From: M1-B18 sp048264125
GTDB taxonomy: Bacteria; Bacillota; Clostridia; Peptostreptococcales; Natronincolaceae
NCBI GenBank assembly: GCA_048264125.1
Contig: JBLXDM010000001.1
Span: forward strand, 124,001-188,000
Length of the DNA stretch: 64,000 nucleotides
Direction of reading: 5' to 3'
Part shown: piece by piece, positions 8,476 through 16,529 of the stretch
Layout: each line of letters opens with the position of its first letter
How positions within the stretch are numbered: position 1 is the first letter of the stretch
Made by a program: the position numbers and the translations under genes
The notes under the pieces: model-generated
The model's input: the letters and a program-made list of their open reading frames with translations, nothing else
Told to the model about the DNA's origin: nothing
Database searches by the model: none

Positions 8476-10155
8476 TTATTTCTTCCAGGAATCCTTTAAG
8501 GAGACGATTCTGTTAAATACCAGCTTCCCCTTTGTAGAATATTTATAATCCACAACAAAGTAGCCATGGCGGATAAACTGGAATTTCTCCTCAGCCTCAG
8601 CCTCCGAAAGGGCAGGCTCCATGATACAGTTCTCAAGAACCACGATGGAGGCAGGATTTATTTTCTCATCCCAGGTTCTAGTTTCATCCTTAGCTACCTC
8701 TGGATCCTCCAGCAGCTTGTCATAGAGCCTTACTTCAGCTTTTACACCATGGGCTGCAGAAACCCAGTGGATGGTTCCCTTCACCTTACGTCCTGTAAAG
8801 CCTGTTCCGCTTTTGGTCTCTGGATCATAGGTGCAACGAAGCTCTATTATTTCACCGTTTTCATCCTTGATCATTTCATTGCATTTAATGAAATATGCGC
8901 CCTTTAAACGAACCTCTCCATCAGGCACCAGTCTATTAAAGCCCTTTATAGGCTCCTCCATAAAGTCCTCGCGGTCGATATATAGCTCTCGGGAGAAGGG
9001 CACCATACGGTTGCCCAGCTCAGGGTTAGTGCTGTTATTTTCAATTTCTAGAAGCTCAGTTTCACCCTCAGGATAATTGGTGATTACAACCCTTAGGGGC
9101 TTTAATACCGCCATTACACTATTCACATTCGGCTTTAAATCCTCCCTTAGGAAGTGCTCCAGCATAGATATGTCAACAGTACTGCCATTTTTTGAAACTC
9201 CGATTTCATTAAGGAAGGCCTTTATGCTTTCGGGTGTAAAGCCACGTCTTCTTAAGCCACGGAAGGTAGGCAGTCTGGGATCGTCCCAGCCGTCGACATG
9301 GTTACCGTAGACCAATTCCTTTAAATATCTTTTGCTGGTAACGACACCCGTTAGGTTAAAGCGTCCAAACTCCCTTTGCTTTGGCGGGTTAGGAAGCTCA
9401 ACCTCGTTTAAAACCCACTCGTAAAGCGGTCTATGATCCTTAAACTCAATAGAGCACAGGGAATGAGTTATTCCCTCGATTGCATCCTGCAAAGGATGAG
9501 CATAGTCATACATTGGATAAATACACCATTTATCACCGGTTCTATAGTGGGAAGCATGTATAATTCTATAGATTACAGGGTCCCTCATGTTCATATTCGG
9601 GGAGGACATGTCAATTTTAGCCCTCAAAACCTTAGCGCCATTGGGGAATTCACCATTCTTCATTCTTTCGAACAAATCAAGATTTTCTTCAATGCTTCTG
9701 TCTCTGTAGGGGCTATTTTTTCCCGGCTCTGTAAGGGTTCCTCTGTACTCCCTTGTTTCGTCGGCATTTAGATCACAGACATAGGCCCTGCCCTTTTTAA
9801 TTAGCTGTACAGCGTAAGCATACAAGGCATCGGAATAGTCTGAGCCATAGTATATTCTTTCGTCTGGGGAGAAGCCCATCCAGTTCATATCATCGATAAT
9901 TGCATTTACAAACTCGATATCCTCTTTAAGAGGATTGGTATCATCAAAGCGAAGATTAAATTTGCCACCGAATCTTTTTGCTATAGAATAGCTGATATTA
10001 ATGGCATAGGCGCTGCCCAGATGAAGATAGCCATTGGGCTCTGGTGGGAATCTTGTACATATCTCTCTGCCGAAAGCACTTTCCTTTATATCCTCCTCAA
10101 CAATTCTAATTAGAAAATTATTGTTAGGAGCATTAATTTCTAAGTTCTCATTCAT
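8476..10155 (-). CDS. glnS: Glutaminyl-tRNA synthetase
   Basis: A 559-aa class I synthetase that charges tRNA-Gln. The HIGH-type signature appears as PPEPNGYLHLGSAYAI near residue 37 and the KMSKS-type loop as VVTSKRYL near residue 275. The C-terminal anticodon-binding beta barrels fill the rest, and the length fits bacterial GlnRS. The start ATG follows AAGGAGGTTTACTT. A T-box with a CAA (Gln) specifier lies directly upstream on the same strand, giving independent support for the amino acid. Having GlnRS means this organism does not depend only on Glu-tRNA-Gln transamidation. Confidence 0.97.
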   Translation of the reverse strand: MNENLEINAPNNNFLIRIVEEDIKESAFGREICTRFPPEPNGYLHLGSAYAINISYSIAKRFGGKFNLRFDDTNPLKEDIEFVNAIIDDMNWMGFSPDERIYYGSDYSDALYAYAVQLIKKGRAYVCDLNADETREYRGTLTEPGKNSPYRDRSIEENLDLFERMKNGEFPNGAKVLRAKIDMSSPNMNMRDPVIYRIIHASHYRTGDKWCIYPMYDYAHPLQDAIEGITHSLCSIEFKDHRPLYEWVLNEVELPNPPKQREFGRFNLTGVVTSKRYLKELVYGNHVDGWDDPRLPTFRGLRRRGFTPESIKAFLNEIGVSKNGSTVDISMLEHFLREDLKPNVNSVMAVLKPLRVVITNYPEGETELLEIENNSTNPELGNRMVPFSRELYIDREDFMEEPIKGFNRLVPDGEVRLKGAYFIKCNEMIKDENGEIIELRCTYDPETKSGTGFTGRKVKGTIHWVSAAHGVKAEVRLYDKLLEDPEVAKDETRTWDEKINPASIVVLENCIMEPALSEAEAEEKFQFIRHGYFVVDYKYSTKGKLVFNRIVSLKDSWKK

Positions 10156-10185
10156 AAGTAAACCTCCTTGAAAATTTAAAATAAA

Positions 10186-10478
10186 AACAAAAAAGCCCTC
10201 GCCTCCAAGACTTCATCAGCCTTGGGGACGAGAGCTACAAATTCGTGGTGCCACCCCAGTTCATCAGTATGCCTCCATACTGACCTTATTAGGTAATGCG
10301 TCATTGCATTTACCTCAGCTCTATAACAGTAGCAAACTGTCACAGCATCCCCATTAGGTTCCGTGTGAAGCTCAGAGGCTTGCTTCAATTAATTATTATT
10401 ACTCCTTTCCAGCTGCCGGAGCTCTCTTTAAATAATGAATTAATTTACTCTTCTCATCATCGCTATGCAAGTATTATA
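10186..10478 (-). promoter_or_regulatory. T-box leader of glnS (Gln specifier CAA)
   Basis: On the minus strand the order is TATAAT (10478-10473), an AGTA box within GAAGAGTAAA, a stem I region, GAAG followed by CAA (10382-10380) as the specifier, the T-box sequence GGGGTGGCACCACGAA, and a terminator hairpin (10236-10190) ending in a T run. Uncharged tRNA-Gln should favour the antiterminator. The specifier was chosen by analogy with the GAAN-codon arrangement, which also holds in the second T-box of this window. Confidence 0.88.
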
Positions 10479-10608
10479 ATATAATTTGTAGTATTATTTT
10501 GAGTATATGCTACCAAAATATACGGAAAATGTCAATGATTTTGAGGATAAATTATTTAATAAAGCCCATGCCGGTGTAATTTAGGTGACGCTTATAATAT
10601 TTGCATGG

Positions 10609-10614
10609 TATAAT
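10609..10614 (+). promoter_or_regulatory. Extended -10 promoter for the membrane LRR gene
   Basis: TGGTATAAT gives an extended -10 (TG-n-TATAAT) about 40 bp before the coding start. No good -35 is evident, as is common for extended -10 promoters. Confidence 0.55.
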
Positions 10615-10654
10615 ATGGATATGATTTTATAACGATCATACAGGGGGCATGACC

Positions 10655-11737
10655 ATGGAAAAAGAAAGAAAACACTCTCTAGAAATACACATGTTGTTTA
10701 TTATGATGGTTGCAGTTATGTTTTTGCGTTTTAAGGTGCCTTATATTTTAACTGATGGCAAATTTCCCGTTATCTGGGCTACCCTTGGAATTGGCTGCAT
10801 TCTAGGAGCCGTTATAAGAAAAGATAAGCAATATGTAGGGGCAATCCTTCCAATTCTCTTGGTAATCAATTATTTTTTCTATAAAATCAATATCTACATT
10901 CCAGCATATATAATAATTCTATTATTCCTTTGTGGAGCAATTGTATATTATAGCTGGAAATATAGCGTTAGTTATATGTATTTTAGTGGTGTGCTTTCAA
11001 TGATTCTTTTAATCGCTTTTTTTCTTGGAAACTATAGTGCTTATAATAAAAGAATACTTAAGGACATTAATTTAGATTATAATGTAAAGAAGGAGCTTGG
11101 GATAAAAGGAAGTATTTCTAAGGCTGACGTAAAAGATGTGGAAAGTATACTGGTATCTTCGAGATATACTGTAAAAAGCTTAGAAGGGATTGAAAGCTTT
11201 GAGAGGTTAAAGTCCTTAGGTATATGGGACAATGTTTATCTAATAAAGGATTTGGGTAGAATATCCAGTCTTGAAGAGCTAGAGAGGCTTGTTCTATGGT
11301 ATGCAAATCTGGAGCAATTAAAAGAATTACAAACAATGGAATCGGTTAAACGTTTTGAGCTCATATATCCCCATAGCGGTAAACTACCTAATATGACCTT
11401 CTTTCCTAATTTAGAGGTCCTGGAAATGCAGGGCCTACAGTTAGATAACTTAGATGCATTGAAGGATCTAAAGTCATTAGATTATCTAAGTATAGCGGAT
11501 GGCCAAGTAATGAGCTTCGACGGTATTGAAGAACTTCAAAGCTTAAAGACATTAAGCATGTATAAGTTGCATCTTTCTGACATAGACAATATCTTTGAGT
11601 TGAAAAATCTTGAAAAAATAAGACTAAATAATATGAACATTCCCTTTAGAGAAGAGTTTTACAAAAGAGCTAAAGAGCAAGGTATAATTATAGAGGAATT
11701 TAACTCAATGACTATATATGAAATTTTTGAAGAATAG
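10655..11737 (+). CDS. Membrane protein with C-terminal leucine-rich repeats
   Basis: A 360-aa protein. About five hydrophobic segments occupy residues 10-130. From about residue 160 a leucine-rich-repeat array follows (LKSLGIWDN, LERLVLWYANLEQL, LEVLEMQGLQLDNLDAL, LDYLSIADG, LKTLSMYKLHLSDI, LEKIRLNNM), roughly seven repeats of 22-24 residues like SDS22/internalin repeats. LRR arrays bind proteins, so it is probably a membrane-tethered interaction scaffold. The ATG at 10655 is 7 nt after CAGGGGG; the ATG at 10649 is only 1 nt away and is unlikely. No partner is evident. Confidence 0.7.
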   Translation: MEKERKHSLEIHMLFIMMVAVMFLRFKVPYILTDGKFPVIWATLGIGCILGAVIRKDKQYVGAILPILLVINYFFYKINIYIPAYIIILLFLCGAIVYYSWKYSVSYMYFSGVLSMILLIAFFLGNYSAYNKRILKDINLDYNVKKELGIKGSISKADVKDVESILVSSRYTVKSLEGIESFERLKSLGIWDNVYLIKDLGRISSLEELERLVLWYANLEQLKELQTMESVKRFELIYPHSGKLPNMTFFPNLEVLEMQGLQLDNLDALKDLKSLDYLSIADGQVMSFDGIEELQSLKTLSMYKLHLSDIDNIFELKNLEKIRLNNMNIPFREEFYKRAKEQGIIIEEFNSMTIYEIFEE

Positions 11738-11836
11738 GTCCATGATTTTAATAACAAAACTGGTATATATGTGGTCAAAGACTATATAATTTGTGTGTAG
11801 TTTTTATGATATTGACCTAAGAAGGAGCTAGAAGCG

Positions 11837-12601
11837 ATGGAAGAAAACACTAGACTGGCGGATATCCTAAAAATCGCCTATAGTAGCAAGGAAATTGAAA
11901 AGAGGAGGCAACGTATTGCTGAGTATCTTCAGCAAAGCTCACAAAACATAAAGGGAAGCAAAATTAATCAGATTTCAGCCGCCGATATTCGATTGCTCTT
12001 TGAGCTATACGATAACATATTTCTGAAGGGCTGGTTTAAGTATAATTACAGGGGAAAGCTTAAATTCTCGTTATCCAAAAGAATGACAAGAAGTGCTGGA
12101 CTAACCCTCTGTCCTAAAAATATAGGAAAAATAAAGGAGGAGGAGCTGGCCATCGAAATTAGGATGGGTGTAGACCTATTCTTTAAGTATGACCTGCTGG
12201 AGGGCAGCAAGGAGGCCTGCGGTGTCAAAACCGACAGCAGTCTGGCAGCATTGCAGGTGGTGCTGGAGCATGAGCTATGCCACGCCATAGAGTTTATATG
12301 CCTGCATAAATCCAGCTGCAAGGGAAAGCTATTTAAGGCAATGGCCCATAGTATATTTGGACATTCCCAGAGCTATCACAGCCTGCCTACTCAAAGACAA
12401 ATAGCAAAGGTAAATCTGGGATTAAGCATAGGGGACACCATAGTCTTTGAAGCTGAGGGTAAAATGATTAAGGGAATTATCAATAATATAAATAAAAGAG
12501 CCACTGTAATGGTTAGAGATACAAAGGGAGATTATCGGGATAGCAAAGGCATACGCTACAGTAAATACTACGTACCCTTGAACCTATGCAAAAAAGGATA
12601 A
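11837..12601 (+). CDS. SprT-like zinc metallopeptidase-fold protein
   Basis: A 254-aa protein. Its middle part carries ADIRLLFELYDNIFLKGWF (about 47-65) and VLEHELCHAIEF (HExxH, about 145-155) followed by a further histidine in FGHSQ, which matches the SprT-like zinc metallopeptidase domain. The C-terminal 60 residues form a beta-rich module (VFEAEGKMIKGIINNINKRA) as in several bacterial SprT-like proteins. Substrate unknown; eukaryotic SPRTN cleaves DNA-protein crosslinks, but that role is not shown for this group. Start after AAGGAGCTAGAAGCG. Confidence 0.72.
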   Translation: MEENTRLADILKIAYSSKEIEKRRQRIAEYLQQSSQNIKGSKINQISAADIRLLFELYDNIFLKGWFKYNYRGKLKFSLSKRMTRSAGLTLCPKNIGKIKEEELAIEIRMGVDLFFKYDLLEGSKEACGVKTDSSLAALQVVLEHELCHAIEFICLHKSSCKGKLFKAMAHSIFGHSQSYHSLPTQRQIAKVNLGLSIGDTIVFEAEGKMIKGIINNINKRATVMVRDTKGDYRDSKGIRYSKYYVPLNLCKKG

Positions 12602-12648
12602 AACAAAGCCAAAATTTTCTAAGAATAAATAGCATCCCATGTGGTTAA

Positions 12649-12654
12649 TATAAT
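12649..12654 (+). promoter_or_regulatory. Candidate -10 for the structured RNA
   Basis: TATAAT with a run of G starting 7 nt downstream (12661). The -35 is poor. The last base overlaps the outermost pair of the closing helix, so either the RNA starts near 12661 with a 12-bp end helix, or a different upstream start is used. Confidence 0.45.
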
Positions 12655-13143
12655 AGTGTCGGGTACGTAATGGTTGAGCCAAGATTGATATAGGCTTCTC
12701 AACGGAGGTTTATATAAATCGGCCAAAGATGATATATTGGTCATAAAAGGCTGATATATGGTCGGCGGGAAGATTTTATAGAGTGGGGAAAAGTTTTATT
12801 GTAGTCGATTTCGATTGATTATAATAGGATTCCAACTTATTTTATAGGGTCGAGCTAAGATTATGCATGGTTCCGCAGGTTCTTTATGGATTAATGGTTG
12901 TATGCAGCCGAAAGGTTGTATATAGCTGTACAGGGATTATGTATAGTCGAACGAACCATCATTATGGGTTATGAACTGCTTGATTATGGTCGCAAGATCA
13001 TGGTTAGGTAATAAGTTATCTATAGTGGTGCAAGGTAGATCATTACGTGCTCGACATTAATTTTTAAAAATCACTCAATGCTTTATTGTTGTAGCTACTG
13101 AATAAAATACTGACCGTAATACCTTAGGTGTTGCGGTTTTTTT
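12654..13143 (+). ncRNA. Large structured noncoding RNA, family not recognised
   Basis: No credible coding frame exists here. The two ends pair in a continuous 19-bp helix (12654-12672 with 13041-13059, three G-U pairs). Inside are hand-paired hairpins: 12673-12703; 12728-12742 with 12749-12763 (14 bp, one mismatch); 12792-12809 with 12814-12831 (18 bp, UUCG loop); 12894-12909 with 12914-12929 (16 bp, GAAA loop); 12977-12991 with 12996-13010 (15 bp, GCAA loop); and a long-range stem 12867-12873 with 12953-12959. Many pairs are G-U, which means selection on RNA. It ends at an intrinsic terminator. Strand is set by the G-U pairs, tetraloops and terminator. It lacks signatures of tmRNA, RNase P RNA or SRP RNA that I know. 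Confidence 0.8.
13114..13143 (+). terminator. Terminator of the structured RNA
   Basis: A 9-bp stem (13114-13122 with 13128-13136, three G-U pairs) and a 5-nt loop are followed by seven T. Confidence 0.85.
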
Positions 13144-13381
13144 ATGTTCAAAAATATTTCTTAAGTCAACACACCAACAAATGGATGCCTTATAATATTA
13201 TCAACTCGTATTTTGTGATATATAGACCTGCAAAACTAGACTCTCGTTTACAAAATCTAAAAACGATGGGAATCTCGGCATACAAACGTGCGTCTCATAA
13301 TACAATTAACTCCAAAGTTAAATATGTTAATGCGAATATTAATAATATTAATATAAACATTAAAATATTTAAGAATACATA

Positions 13382-13410
13382 TTGACATTATTTATGATTA
13401 CGTATATTAT
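13382..13410 (+). promoter_or_regulatory. Sigma-A-type promoter of the yvl-like operon
   Basis: TTGACA at 13382-13387, a 17-bp spacer, and TATTAT at 13405-13410. Transcription would start about 30 bp before the DUF2089 gene. The stretch 13144-13381 between the RNA terminator and this promoter is AT-rich with nothing else recognisable. Confidence 0.7.
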
Positions 13411-13447
13411 TTAATTAAGATAGTACTAAAGCCAAAGAGGTGAGGAA

Positions 13448-13855
13448 ATGAAATATAAGGCCCCGTGTCAATGCCCAATTTGTGGCGATGAGTTGAGTAT
13501 TACAAAGCTAAGCTGTTCGAAATGCAAAACCAATATAGAGGGTCAATTTACAATAAATAAGTTCAGCAGGCTGCAGGAGGAGCAGCTGGAGTTTATCGAA
13601 ATATTTGTAAAGTGCAGAGGCAATATAAAGGATGTAGAAAAGGAGCTGGGAATCTCCTACCCAACCGTAAGGAATAAGCTGGAGGGAGTAATTCAGGCTC
13701 TGGGCTATAGCGTTGACAAGTCGGATTACTTAGAGGAAAGAAGACTGAGCCAAAGCACCAATGAAAAAAAGCAACAGATAATAGAGGCACTGGAAAAGGG
13801 TGAGCTAACTCCCCAGGAGGCAGCTCTTCAGCTAAAGAAAATCAGTAAAAAATAA
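13448..13855 (+). CDS. DUF2089 family protein (zinc ribbon plus HTH)
   Basis: A 135-aa protein. Two CPxC/CxxC pairs at the N-terminus (CQCPICGDE, SCSKCK) form a zinc ribbon. Residues 45-85 look like a helix-turn-helix (VEKELGISYPTVRNKLEGVI), and the last 25 residues (IIEALEKGELTPQEAALQLKKI) repeat the short helical module found at the start of the next protein. DUF2089 proteins commonly head operons with YvlB/LiaX-like and holin-family-4 genes, so it is probably the operon's regulator. Ribosome site GAGGTGAGG. Confidence 0.8.
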   Translation: MKYKAPCQCPICGDELSITKLSCSKCKTNIEGQFTINKFSRLQEEQLEFIEIFVKCRGNIKDVEKELGISYPTVRNKLEGVIQALGYSVDKSDYLEERRLSQSTNEKKQQIIEALEKGELTPQEAALQLKKISKK

Positions 13856-13874
13856 AGAAAGGGTGGATTTAGGT

Positions 13875-14315
13875 ATGGATAATGAAAAGATGAAAATTCT
13901 GCAAATGATTCAAGAGGGTAAGCTAACCTCTGCGGAGGGTATGGAGCTGTTAAATGCACTTCAGGATACAGAGAAAAATGAAGCTGCTCCTGCGGTGATT
14001 AAGAACAAAGACAATATAAAGGATCGTTTTTTAAGGGTTAGGGTAACGGGAGAAGGCTCCGGTTTAAAGAAGGCAGATGTAAACATACCACTTGCACTTT
14101 TAAGTGTAGCTGCAAAATTTGTCAACATAGGAATGGGAATGATTCCTAAGGAGGCAAGGGAGCAAATGGAGGAGAAGGGTATTGACTTGACTAAGATAGA
14201 TTTCGATGAGTTAATTATGCTCATTGACCAAGGCTTATCGGACGGAAAACTGGTGGATGTAGATCTGGCAGATCAGGAGCATGGGAACCTGAAGGTGGAA
14301 GTGTATGTGGACTAG
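13875..14315 (+). CDS. YvlB/LiaX-like N-terminal-domain protein
   Basis: A 146-aa protein starting with a short helical module (KMKILQMIQEGKLTSAEGME), the SHOCT-like N-terminal unit of YvlB-type envelope-stress proteins, shared with the C-terminus of the preceding protein. The rest is an alpha/beta region ending in LKVEVYVD. The family is linked to cell-envelope stress in Bacillus and enterococci. The ATG at 13875 has GGGTGG 8 nt upstream; the in-frame GTG at 13863 is too close to any ribosome site. It overlaps the next gene by 11 nt. Confidence 0.65.
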   Translation: MDNEKMKILQMIQEGKLTSAEGMELLNALQDTEKNEAAPAVIKNKDNIKDRFLRVRVTGEGSGLKKADVNIPLALLSVAAKFVNIGMGMIPKEAREQMEEKGIDLTKIDFDELIMLIDQGLSDGKLVDVDLADQEHGNLKVEVYVD

Positions 14316-14637
14316 TGGAAGCAAAAGTCGGTTTCTGCTGGTGAAAATAAGACATAAGAGAAGCCCTGGCTTCTCTATTCCCATTGCCTTTGGTGTTTTT
14401 AACGAGCTGATTGAAGCTACTCAGGAGCTGGTGGATGTGGTGGAGAGCTTTATTCCAAAGGATAAAAGAAAATCATGGATAAGGCATTTAAGCTCAAACA
14501 AGCTTTCATTGGAGATTTCAGTCGGTGGGGTCATCAAAATGCTGATGACGCTATTTGAGGAGCTTCAAAGCTACAAGGGCTTGAGACTGGTGGAGGTAGA
14601 GTCAGAGGATATCAATGTAAGGGTTGAATTTTTTTAA
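14305..14637 (+). CDS. Hypothetical protein in the yvl-like operon
   Basis: A 110-aa protein that I do not recognise. Its C-terminal stretch (LRLVEVESEDINVRVEFF) resembles the end of the preceding protein, so the two may share a small alpha/beta fold. It begins inside the preceding gene (11-nt overlap) and is followed 12 bp later by the holin-family gene, so it is translated as part of the same operon. No membrane segment is evident. Function unknown. Confidence 0.65.
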   Translation: MWTSGSKSRFLLVKIRHKRSPGFSIPIAFGVFNELIEATQELVDVVESFIPKDKRKSWIRHLSSNKLSLEISVGGVIKMLMTLFEELQSYKGLRLVEVESEDINVRVEFF

Positions 14638-14649
14638 GGGGGGCTTATA

Positions 14650-15003
14650 ATGAACAAACAGATATTGAAGCTATTCAGCAGCAGCATATGTCTATATATA
14701 GCTTCTAGCCTATTTTCAGCGTTTGAGGTTAATGGCTTTTACCAGTTGCTAAGCTTCGGTTTGGTGCTTACAATTCTAGGCTTGCTTTTAAGGCCACTTC
14801 TGCTTTTAATAACCCTGCCTTTGAATTTGTTAACCATTGGTCTCTTTAGTATTGTTAATAATACGATACTAGTAATATTAACAGATAAACTAATAAAAGG
14901 CGTGAAAATACCAGGCTTTTGGCTGTCGCTGCTCTTAGCTGTTTGTATAAGTTGGACCTATAGGATATTGAAGCAAGCATTTCCAAAATATGCAAGGAAT
15001 TGA
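14650..15003 (+). CDS. Phage holin family 4 (YvlD-like) membrane protein
   Basis: A 117-aa protein with four hydrophobic segments and the typical LLRPLLLLITLPLNLLTIGL stretch of YvlD-like proteins. Despite the domain name, these are chromosomal envelope proteins, usually next to YvlB-type genes as here. Ribosome site GGGGGG 8 nt before the start. Last gene of the operon. Confidence 0.85.
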   Translation: MNKQILKLFSSSICLYIASSLFSAFEVNGFYQLLSFGLVLTILGLLLRPLLLLITLPLNLLTIGLFSIVNNTILVILTDKLIKGVKIPGFWLSLLLAVCISWTYRILKQAFPKYARN

Positions 15004-15053
15004 GCCGCCTAGATGGAATAAAAAAATTATATATAATAATTATGTAAACAATA

Positions 15054-15082
15054 TTGACATATAGCATATAATTAGATAGAAT
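15054..15082 (+). promoter_or_regulatory. Promoter of the T-box-controlled ornithine cyclodeaminase-like gene
   Basis: TTGACA at 15054-15059, a 17-bp spacer and TAGAAT at 15077-15082. It lies just upstream of the T-box leader, as expected. Confidence 0.8.
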
Positions 15083-15094
15083 AGCTTTTAAATC

Positions 15095-15321
15095 AATATG
15101 CAGCGATGATAGAGAACAGTAAAAAGGTAATGCCTCCCAGAGAGCAGGTTATTGGTGTGAGACCTGCAGGCCAACTTTTCGAACCCGCTCTGGAGCATGT
15201 CGGGATTAACCGACACGTTATAGCCACGTTACGGCTAATTAAGGTGAGTCATTTTTTGACTAACAAGAGTGGTACCGCGAGCAATAGTCCTCGTCTCTTT
15301 CAGGAGACAGAGGGCTTTTTT
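15095..15321 (+). promoter_or_regulatory. T-box leader with a proline-type specifier
   Basis: After an AGTA box (AACAGTAAAA) comes stem I, closed by CTCCCAGAG with CTCTGGAG. GAAC then CCG at 15185-15187 is the likely specifier; shifted by one it reads CCC, and both are proline codons. The T-box sequence AAGAGTGGTACCGCGAG (about 15265-15281) and a terminator (15286-15321, AGTCCTC with GAGGGCT then T run) follow. The predicted sensor is uncharged tRNA-Pro. Confidence 0.88.
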
Positions 15322-15358
15322 ATTTGCAAAAAATATAAAAATAAAAGGGAGTGACGTT

Positions 15359-16453
15359 ATGTTTAAGTTGATGAAGTACAATGAACCTAATTTTAACAGA
15401 GAGGAATTGATAATGGCACCGGATGTGAAAACTCAACCGGTAACTATTATGGGCGTTGCTCCCGATAACTATCATGCGACATCCATGTATCCTGAATATT
15501 TTAAGCTTAACGGTCAATGGATATTGGCACAGCAAAGCAGAATGGACTGCGTACCTGTTATTACAGAGGACAATAGAATAGCAGTTAAGGAATTTCGAAA
15601 TTTGAAGGTGGGAGATAAGGTCGTCATAGGTCGTACAGAGGACGGCAGTGAGGGTATTTATCTGCATCAGGGGGGCTTTGCTGAGGAAGATAAGGGAGCC
15701 GAAGCCTTTTCCTTCAGAAGTGGTCGCTCAAGAGAGACGGCCTTCTCAATAGACTATGACAGGCTCTGCGATTTGCTGGAGTACGAGAGGGAGAATGGCT
15801 ATATCGTCTGGGTACTGGGACCAGCTGCGGTATTTGATGCCGGTTCCAGAGGTGCTATGGCGGCCCTCATTGAAAATGGCTATGCTGATGCAATTTTCGG
15901 TGGCAATGCCGTAGCCACCCACGACCTAGAGGGAGGCCTATTTCACACAGCCCTTGGTCAGGATATATACTATCAGGATTCCAAGCACAACGGACATTAT
16001 CATCATTTAGATGCCATAAACAGGGTAAGAAGGGCTGGAAGCATTAAAAGCTTCATCGAAGAGAATCATGTTAAGGATGGCATTATACACAGCTGTGTTA
16101 AAAATAATGTTCCCTTTGTATTGGCCGGCTCCATAAGGGATGACGGACCACTACCAGACGTTTTTTCCAACGTTTATGATGCACAGGACGAGAAGAGAAA
16201 GCATACCCAGAAGGCAACTACAATAATATGCCTTGCCACTCAGCTCCACACCATAGCAACGGGAAATCTAACACCCTCCTATACCGTCATAGATAATAAC
16301 ATAAGACCAGTATATCTATATGCCGTAGATGTGTCGGAATTTGTTCTGAATAAGCTGAGGGACAGGGGAACACTGGAGGCTACTACAATAGTGGCAAATA
16401 TTCAGGATTTCCTTTTCAAGGTGAAGAGCAGATTGCTGGATAGGGCAATGTAA
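15359..16453 (+). CDS. TIGR00300-type ornithine cyclodeaminase-family protein
   Basis: A 364-aa protein resembling the archaeal/cyanobacterial LOR/SDH-domain family (TIGR00300), in which characterised members convert ornithine to proline and ammonia. The N-terminal module (about 1-110) precedes a nucleotide-binding region with GPAAVFDAGSRGAMAALIE and FGGNAVATHDLEG. The proline T-box upstream fits a proline-making enzyme. Another activity of the family, such as lysine-oxoglutarate reductase-like chemistry, cannot be excluded. The ATG at 15359 follows AAAGGGAGTG; longer frames would run into the T-box terminator. Confidence 0.78.
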   Translation: MFKLMKYNEPNFNREELIMAPDVKTQPVTIMGVAPDNYHATSMYPEYFKLNGQWILAQQSRMDCVPVITEDNRIAVKEFRNLKVGDKVVIGRTEDGSEGIYLHQGGFAEEDKGAEAFSFRSGRSRETAFSIDYDRLCDLLEYERENGYIVWVLGPAAVFDAGSRGAMAALIENGYADAIFGGNAVATHDLEGGLFHTALGQDIYYQDSKHNGHYHHLDAINRVRRAGSIKSFIEENHVKDGIIHSCVKNNVPFVLAGSIRDDGPLPDVFSNVYDAQDEKRKHTQKATTIICLATQLHTIATGNLTPSYTVIDNNIRPVYLYAVDVSEFVLNKLRDRGTLEATTIVANIQDFLFKVKSRLLDRAM

Positions 16454-16529
16454 AATAATATTTGTTTATTATTTGCCGTTGGTATAATATAGAAGTAGCA
16501 GTAATAAAAGTAAATATGAAAAATGGGTT

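Noticed and set aside
10176..10388. 70-aa minus-strand frame before glnS
   Set aside because: It lies wholly within the T-box leader and follows its stems.
12654..13143. tmRNA, RNase P RNA, SRP RNA or group I/II intron
   Set aside because: No tRNA-like end with tag frame, no conserved P4 core, no SRP Alu/GGAA signature, and no GTGYG start or domain V hairpin were found.
13128..13385. 85-aa open frame after the structured RNA
   Set aside because: It begins inside the terminator hairpin, has no ribosome site, and is rich in Asn/Ile from AT-rich DNA.
15106..15354. 82-aa frame before the ornithine cyclodeaminase-like gene
   Set aside because: It covers the T-box and terminator; the conserved RNA blocks explain the sequence.
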